Source of the DNA: Priapulus caudatus
Lineage: Eukaryota > Priapulida > Priapulimorpha > Priapulimorphida > Priapulidae
Assembly (NCBI RefSeq): GCF_000485595.1
Contig: NW_014577090.1
Span: forward strand, 98,414-142,366
DNA: 43,953 nt
Direction: 5' to 3'
Part shown: positions 1 to 8,300 of the stretch, piece after piece
How positions within the stretch are numbered: position 1 is the stretch's first letter
How the letters are laid out: every line of letters starts with the position of its first letter
The notes under the pieces: model-generated
Told to the model about the DNA's origin: nothing
Database searches by the model: none
Seen by the model: only the letters and a program-made list of their open reading frames with translations
Program-made: the position numbers and the translations under genes

Positions 1-580
1 AATGCTAGTTTTCTCACCTCTTTCTTGTGGGTTTTAAGCAAACGCGCAGTGAAATGGGAGGAACTAGTTTATTTTGTCATAAGGTAGTGTGATTATGCAT
101 GACACGAAGTATTTGCTAGTCTAGTACTGGAGAAATTAGCGTTTGGATGCGCATTGTGAGCCTATTTCATTCGCAAGTACTATTTCAGAAATATGCGAAA
201 GATGAAATAGTTATATTCACAAAGCACAGTTTTATTATTACACGGTGTTTATACGTACACACTAACAACTAAGTTATGCAATCAATCATGGCAATTGTTG
301 TAAAGAGCGGGAACAACACAAATAAAGTTTTCCCCTAACTGAGTTACACATATCGGGAAGACCTTACGTAGGTATAGCACTACCAAACTTAATCATATTT
401 GCTGGAAACCGTCTACAAAGAAATGCCATCGGGAAAACTGAATACTACTCACGCGTTGTTAGCAAGAAATGCCCATAACACGTTCCTACAAGGAAGCAGT
501 TGTTTGTTTACTAGAAACAGAGAAGTAATTTGAAGTTGCGAGGTAGCGCGGCATCGCACGTGTATCACCGACTAACTGGG
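1..580. other. No gene seen
   Basis: AT-rich sequence without coding potential or a recognisable repeat. It may be the distal 3' UTR or flank of FBXO42. Confidence 0.4.
231..236 (-). promoter_or_regulatory. Possible polyadenylation signal for FBXO42
   Basis: AATAAA on the minus strand about 1.15 kb past the stop codon. It is a plausible signal at the end of a long 3' UTR, but the hexamer is common in AT-rich DNA. Confidence 0.2.
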
Positions 581-587
581 CACCATT

Positions 588-592
588 AGAGA

Positions 593-636
<44 letters not shown>

Positions 637-785
637 GTGAGAGCGCGGAGATGTGTGAGCCCGCAATATGGCGTTACGTATGGACTTGACAAGCCGAGAG
701 AGAGAGAAAGAGAGAGAGACAGAGATTACAGAGAATATGTGAATGCTGTTCCACAGCCACATGCAAACACACGCACACACACACA
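588..785. repeat. GA-rich and CA microsatellites
   Basis: (GA)n at 590-645, a second GA-rich run near 698-722, then a short (CA)n near 770-785. Open frames across it are low-complexity artefacts. The stretch 790-1040 holds nothing recognisable. Confidence 0.85.
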
Positions 786-1043
786 TATGGAGAGTTTTCT
801 CACTCAAGTTATGGGTTAAGGAAGTTGCTAATCACATGTATGTAATTAATTAATACATTAATTACATGTAGATTCACATGCACAGCATGCTCAGCATTGA
901 ACCATGTATGCGTAGTGTCAAATGGAGAGAGATGAAAGTAAGCAGCAAATAGATGCAACACTCATCAGTGCAATGCGATGGGGACCGAAAGTACACCGAC
1001 AGAAACGGCAACATTGTTACACGGCTAAAGCGAATTTCACATG

Positions 1044-1390
1044 TAGAGGACGATAGAGGGCGCTTCACGTGAAGAATATGATGTGGGGCGCTTCATGTAT
1101 AAAGGGAGGCAGCGGTGATAATAGCATCTCGCGTGTAAAGGGAGGATGGTAGAGGGCGCTTCACCTGTAGATGGAGATAGAGGGCGCTTCACCCATAGAG
1201 GACGATAGAGGGCGCTTCACCTGTAGAGGAAGATAGAGGGCGCTTCACCTGTAGAGGAAGATAGAGGGCGCTTCACCTGTAGAGGGAGATAGAGGGCGCT
1301 TCACCTGTAGAGGAAGATAAAGGGCGCTTCATCTGTAGAGAAAGATAGAGGGCGCTTCACATGCAGAGGACGACAGAAGGCGCTTCTTCA
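1044..1390. repeat. 28-bp minisatellite at the FBXO42 3' end
   Basis: About ten imperfect units with core agagggcgcttcacctgtag. Read on the gene strand each unit is TCTTCCTCTACAG|GTGAAG followed by CGCCCTCTA: a pyrimidine tract plus AG, then a donor-like GTGAAG. The first degenerate unit contains the FBXO42 stop codon. Confidence 0.9.
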
Positions 1391-2363
1391 CGTGTAACGC
1401 ACGACATAGAGCGACGCGGCAGTGATGATGTACACGTTGTTGCAGAGCGCCTGCTGCGACACCTCGACATTCTTGCTCATGCGGCTCGTGTCCATCTGGA
1501 TGCCGCCGAACATGACCAGCTCTCCGCGGCCGACGACGAGCGAGTGGAAGGCCGTCTCCTCGGGCAGCGCGCCGCACAGCGCGTCCGTGTCGCGCAGCCA
1601 CGCGACGCGCCCCTCCGACGCCGCCGCCGACACGTCGAGCACGTAGATCCTCATCGGGTTCCTGACGGCGGCGGCGGCGTGGGAGGAGGAGGAGCGGGGC
1701 TGCGGGGCGGCGTCGGCGGGGCCGCGGCGGCGCGAGTGCGCGCGGATGCGCTCCTCCATGCGGCGCAGGCCCTCCAGCTGGCGCTCGCGGTCGCGCATCG
1801 CGTTCGGACGCACCGACGGCATGCCGCGGCTCGTCACGCTCAGCTGCGACGCGGCGGGCAGCGGCGTGCGGTCCGCTGCGAGACGCAGGGGCGCCACCGT
1901 CGCACCGGCGAAACGCAGAGGTGCCACCGTCGCACCGGCGGGACATGGGGGCGCCACCGTCCCACCAGCGGGACATGGGGGCGCCACCGTCGCACCGGCG
2001 GGACATGGGGGCGCCGGTGTCGCACCGGCGAGACGAGGGGGCGCCGGTGTCGCACCGACGAGACGAGGGGGCGCCGGTGTCGCACCGACGAGACGCGGCA
2101 CCTTGAAGGTCGTCGCAGCGGCGGCGGCGGCGTCGTCGGCTTCCATCGGTTCGTCGTCGTCGTCGCCGCTCCAGTGCGAGCATCCTGGCGCGGGAAGGTC
2201 GCCGCAGGGGGCGCTGCTAGCGGATGCATCTGCGCTGGGGTCGCGCGAGCCGGCGGCATCCACCGCGGGCTTGACCTCCTGTTCGCTGTGCCGCCGGGGG
2301 TGTGTGGGCGGCTTGGCGTCGCCCTCGTCGCTGCTAGAGCTCAGACAGCCGGCCGACCCTCGC
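1388..2363 (-). CDS. FBXO42: FBXO42 terminal exon: repeat linker and conserved C-terminal block
   Basis: Acceptor ctgccgcag|GCGAGG after a pyrimidine-rich tract. The exon encodes an acidic/Ser stretch, seven ten-residue repeats (1886-2095), a basic helix-like segment (NAMRDRERQLEGLRRMEERI) and the block MRIYVLDVS ... EETAFHSLVVGRGELVMFGG, then NNVYIITA. Human FBXO42 ends in a closely similar block. Local GC is very high and several frames are open, but only this one carries the family motifs. Translation stops at TGA 1388-1390, inside the first degenerate unit of the downstream minisatellite. Confidence 0.88.
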
Positions 2364-5300
2364 CTGCGGCAGCGCGGAAAATACGTGTTACGATTATCGC
2401 AGTCAACGCAAGAGTGACCGTCCTGCAGCCATCGCGACGAGACTCATTCTTAATCTCGTGAATAAAGATGAGTGGCTTGACACCATGACGCTCCAAGTAA
2501 CATTAATACACGTGAGAAAAATAAACGTGACGGCAACATTGGGACGTTTTTTTGAAGGAGATAAGTCTTTCGGAGATCTAGAACTGGTGATAATGGGGTA
2601 CATCGACGTGAATAGTTCTGTTTGAATGATTGCTCACAAATGTTAGTTATGTTACGACCTCATTTCAATACAATAGCAGAGCAATCAATGCCGATTGTGA
2701 GTCCGAGAGGAATTCCGATGCCAGTCTCGGTGAACAAGCGAACGTGTGACACTCATTACAAGACGCAGCATAGATTATAACCCGCTAGTGAGAATCAAAC
2801 CTGTCTCAGCGGTCACCTCCATCGAAATGACGCCCGTCTATAAACGACACTCTCCGGGCATTTTGTTGAACGAACCCTCGAGCGCAAATGTGGCCGTACG
2901 CACAAGCGACCACGTCATGCGGCGCACTGTGTACATCGCGCGCGAATAAGGAACGGAGGCGTACGCAGAACACCCCCCTCCCACCCCACCCGAGGGTTCC
3001 CCGATCACCGGACAGAGAAGACTCGCCGGCCACAAGACACTTGCCTCAGTCTCTGCTGCGCGTCCGATCTCGACCTCCCAGCGTGCGTCGCTCGGTCATC
3101 GCGCGGCGGCACCCAGACGCGTGGCGCCCTCTTGAATTCAAGCGTGGACGCAGTGTTGGCGCTCGCGGACTTACGACTCTTGCTCAGCAGGACCACACTG
3201 CTGCCGACCTAACGCAGACAAATTGACCGTGAGTGTCGCAGTGACGGCCGAACAAAGTCACGGCTATCCTCGTCGTAGTCCACAACGCAGCCGTGAGACC
3301 GACGCACGCACATTTAACTCGCCACGAGATATGGGAAAATAAGGAATATACTGAAATAATGAGCGACATGAACAGTCTAGGTACGTCGCCAACAGTAAAT
3401 AATAACACAAGAGTGAGAAACCCGATTCCCGCATTTCTAACCGATATTTCTCATCAAAATTTACCATCAATAAAGAAGCAAGCGTATACGTTCCTCAGCT
3501 TATTATGACCACTAATCACTCACCTTCGTGGTACTGATATTCGTTTACATATATTTGCTAGCGTATTGCTGTAAATTGTAATCTTGCACGAGCTGAATTC
3601 GCACAATTTACCACTAAAATGGTGCTATTGTGTGACGTGTTAAGACAAATTCTGAAGCTATAGTGGCGCCAATATTTAGCAACAGACTACTTCCAAATTA
3701 TTCGTGCCCCGATAGGGGTTTAATGTACTTTATTACCTGCGCGTGCGTAATGTGATACTTACTGCAAACTACTACAGAGAATATTGTTATTATTGTATTA
3801 TTACTTATGTAAGATAGTATGTCAATTTCTTGTGTTGCGATCACAATAACTCAGCACGTCTCGCGGTTCCTCACAAGATCAAACTTCGAAATTTAGATTG
3901 TCTCTCAACCCTATCGAGGCACGAATGATTTGGAAGCAGTCCGTTGCTAAATATTCGCGCCACTATAGCTTCAGAATTTGTCTTAACACGTCACACAATA
4001 GCGCCATTTTAGCGGTAAATTGTGCGAATTCAACTCGTGCAAAAAACGATTTACAGCAATACGCTAGCAAATATATGTAAACGAATATCAGTACCACGAA
4101 GGTGAGTGATTAGTGGTCATAATAAGCTGAGGAACGTATACACTTGCTTCTTTATTGGTGGCAAATTTTGATGAGAAATATCGGTTAGAAATGCGGGAAT
4201 CGGGTGTCTCACTCTTGTTATTATCTACTCTTGACGTCGTGCAATGTGCGACCGTTCACTGGAGTGAATAACGTTCCATCGTCGTTCGAATTTTGTTCCT
4301 TCGAGTACCGTACATGGCATCATTAAATCCTCTGACAAACAAACTTTTGCTCACTTAGGAAAAAGCGGTAGATCAGACCAGCATTTATATGGATCCAACA
4401 GTTACTGTTACCTAGACTGGTAGTTCAACGCACATCGGCCTATTATATGTATATATTTATATGTATATATATATATATTTATATATTCATGAACATATGT
4501 ATGCTTTGGTAGTCTAGTACTACTAGTAGTATGAATGCTAGAGAGTACACACTATTGTGTATATGGTAGCAGTGACCGTGCATGTATGGGTACCTTGCAG
4601 GCTTGGTGGCACCACATTTTTGGAGCAGCATCTTCTTGCAGTAGTACATGCATTTCCTGCCACGTCCACGGGGTGAGATTCATTCTCAGCAGCCACACGT
4701 CACTGTACACCTGACAAGGGACAGTGCCACACACCATCATACACGTGCAACAAAAATGCTTCTAGAAAATGGATATGTGAAGTCATGTCGACATACACCA
4801 CGACACCTAACCTCGTAAATAGACACCAGTAATGCCATCTATTGACCATAATAGATAAAAGCTGACTCTTATTTAGCTACAGCTAGATGCAATATCAATA
4901 ACGTACCTTGTTTGGCCCACCACACCCACCCACGATCAGCAAGTTGTCTTTGTCTAGAAGGATCTGTGACTGACCATATCTAGCCATCGGTTTGAGATGT
5001 GAAGTTTGAACCAATGACCATTCAAAACTGCCCAAGTTGAGGCTCCAGACATCATTGAAACTGAAAAGTGTTCATAAAACTATTCACGAGTTTTAATACA
5101 AAAGGCAAGTGACATTAATTACAGAGATGAGCTTTCTGAAAAAGAGATTTAAAACAGTAGCTATTGTCAACAGTTGTATACAAGATTTAAAGGGATGCTC
5201 CTGATACTTGCACACATTGGTATAACTGACATAAAATAAGCATTTCATTGCCTTATACCACAGACACATGTATAGATGCGTATAGACATGTTCCTGTTAA

Positions 5301-8300
5301 TACTAATATAGAATCATCCTTAATCTCGTTATGTAACGCTGCATACCATTGGGCGCCCTGGCAACCACCAAACACAATCATGCAATCACTGATGACAGTA
5401 GCAGAGTGGCCAGCCATTGGCAGTGGCCCTGATGGCGTACTAATGCATGTCCACTTGTTTGTCTCTGGACAATATACATGTACCTACGTATAGGATGGAG
5501 AGTCATGGTTAGGGTATGGCAACAGCTTGCATACCTGCCAGAAACATACTGCTGAAAGCTTAGTGAAAATTATTGTAGTTAACAGGACAAACAGGTCAAT
5601 AAATGAATTTGTTTTCGTGAATTCTACATACTCTAGTAGCTCATGGTGGTTTTGTATGCAATTTATGTACAGAACTAAACTCTTCAAGAATCCACTAATT
5701 GAAGGTCCAGGAACAATATTTGGTTGATAACACATTTCCCACTGACGGCAAAATAGCTTTTTGGGCCACGCCCTTTTCGAGCAAAGTACTACCATCCACC
5801 GTGACTGTATCTACAGAACCGTTGTGATACGACCACTCAAAATGTGCACAATGGCCACATTATGGGGGGTCAGCAATACATTTTCATATCCAAAAGTCAA
5901 TTGTTTTTAAGACAAGTGCCGCAGAGCGACAGCGCTCAACTGACGTGTACTGTAGCCGGGTATTCTTCTGATAAACTCACTGGCAACCGAATGAAGTGCG
6001 CCCTCCCGCCACCGCGTTCGCGCTCAGAGCATATATCTAGGATACTACTAATACAGATCTAAAATCTATGATAGCTATAGACTTTGCTATACCGGTAGTA
6101 CAGTAATAAAGATACAGCTGTGTAACTTTAATGACTTCGCTATATTAACATGTTATCATGGATACGAGTCGAGCGCGAGCGTAGTGGTAGTGGTGGGGGA
6201 GAATGGGGGGAGGTGGCTCTAATAGCAAAAGCAGTTGACGCGAGATGGCGCGTGCAAGTGTCATCAATAATCAAAGATAGCATCACCCTTCGTGCGTGAT
6301 AACCTCACTCCATTGAGTTGCTGAAATCCAAGTATATTCAGGCAGGCGAGAATTTCGCTCAGCTGTGAGTTAGCACATCTGCATTGCAGGTTTCCAGGCA
6401 ATAATTATTATTAGAATAGTGCCAGTTCACCCCCATGCATGCGTAATGGGCTGCCCCCATGTTTTTGTCTACCCACGCGAGCATTCAGGGTTCATTACAG
6501 TGTGCTAAGTCAAGGTGCTACTCAGGGTGGTAATACAGATGCTTTAGAAAATAATATGATTTAAAGAGTGTAAACCTTGTTCAACAAACATTTGCCTTTG
6601 CAATTGAACTGTGCAACTGTAGCCTCACATCCACAATAGCAAAAACAGTTCAGTCCTTTATTAACAGTCAACAAATCCATGTTTAACCCTCTTGAGGGTC
6701 AAAAGGTTATCCGACACTTACTCTTCGCATGTCAGCAAAAAGTACATTTTATGGTCCTTTCAATAAAGCCATAAAAATGGTAGGTCACTGCTAAGACAAA
6801 AAAGTTTTCAATCGCTCTGTCAGACCATGTCCTCAGAAAATGTCTAAAATCTGCCCTGTACCCCATTGACCTTTGACCTGTGACCTCCAATTTCGGCACA
6901 GTGATGGCTTTTCCTACCATGATGCTATACACCGACTATCACGAGCCTAGGTCGAGCCGTTTAGATTTGTGCTGCAATTCTGCATTTCCTACCTATACCT
7001 TAAGTTAAGAAGGGAATGTTCCCCCTTCTTTTACACATCTTCACCTTTGACCTTTGACCCCCAGCTTCGACATCCCAACTCGTTTTCGGATTACCCCCCT
7101 ACGTCCCGACTTTCGAATCCGTACGTCGAGCCGTTTAGATTTGTGCCCAACTGTTGACAGACGCACGCACGCACGCACGCACGCTCATGCGATTCTACAA
7201 GCTGCATCTGACTATGTCAGATGAGCTAATAATTGCCAAAAACCGATTTCAGCATGTTACGCACTACAATTATCTGTAATTGTTCCTATTATTTGGATTT
7301 CTACAGCCACAAAACGTCACACATTTTATGTTCCTTTCTCTGCAAGTGCACGTTTTGGTACTCATACATGATGTTGGGCATTTGCATGGAGGGGGCAGGT
7401 CATCGGGCCTGCATGATACTGGCAGTCCACAAGAATAGACATTATTTTTGATGTTGATCAAAAATCATCAATCAAGCAAATGGAATGAGCACAGAGAAGT
7501 TCTTCAGAACAAATCACTATCACCATTAGGTCTGACAATCAGAAACTCCCTGCCGATCTTGATATGTTCTGGAGCTCAATGTTGAACAAAGTTCGGTTGC
7601 AGAACTATGTCTTCAAGTGGATGCTGCAGAATGTCGAGTCGGACAAGGAGATCTTCTTTGGAGGAGTATATGGGGGTGAATGCAGGAAATTGTTAGCTGG
7701 CACTGAAACACAGATCTCAGAGCTCTCAAGCAACCAAGAAGAAGCCAACGCCAGAATCATGTTCCATATTAATGATGGTGTTCAATCAGTCTTGGTTGAC
7801 TCACCTGACACAGATGTCTTTGTCAATCTCATCTTCCACTTCAACAAAACCTGTCAACTACAAAAGCTGTACGTGAAGCTTGGTAACCGGAAAACAAAGA
7901 AAACTGTACGAGTCCACCTGTTGGTTGGTGTCGTGTCTCACAGCCATTCATGCTCTCAGTGGTTGCGACAGTACCAGCAAGGTGGGTCCAAAGCTGTCTG
8001 GCCTGAAAGCATCCATGGATCTCTCCCTACTGGAAGGGTTTGGTGTAGAAGAACTGTCACCACAGATAACAAGCAATGCTGAAGATTCCCTTGTGTCTAG
8101 ATTAAAGAAGACAGACTGTTCCACTTTCGATGAATATTGATGGGAGCAGTACCACAACTCCAAGAAAGAACTGGACTTCAACCAACTTGTGTGCTGTTCA
8201 TCAACGCTACGAGAACACATAAAGCGAGCATATCTGCAGTGTAAGAAGTGGTTGCAAGCCCCAACTCCTGCAGTCACCAAACCAGATCCACTCCAGTATG

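Noticed and set aside
1329-2461. Long open frames on both strands overlapping the FBXO42 terminal exon
   Set aside because: High GC and a 30-bp in-frame repeat keep several frames open; only one minus frame carries the conserved block and proper splice acceptor.
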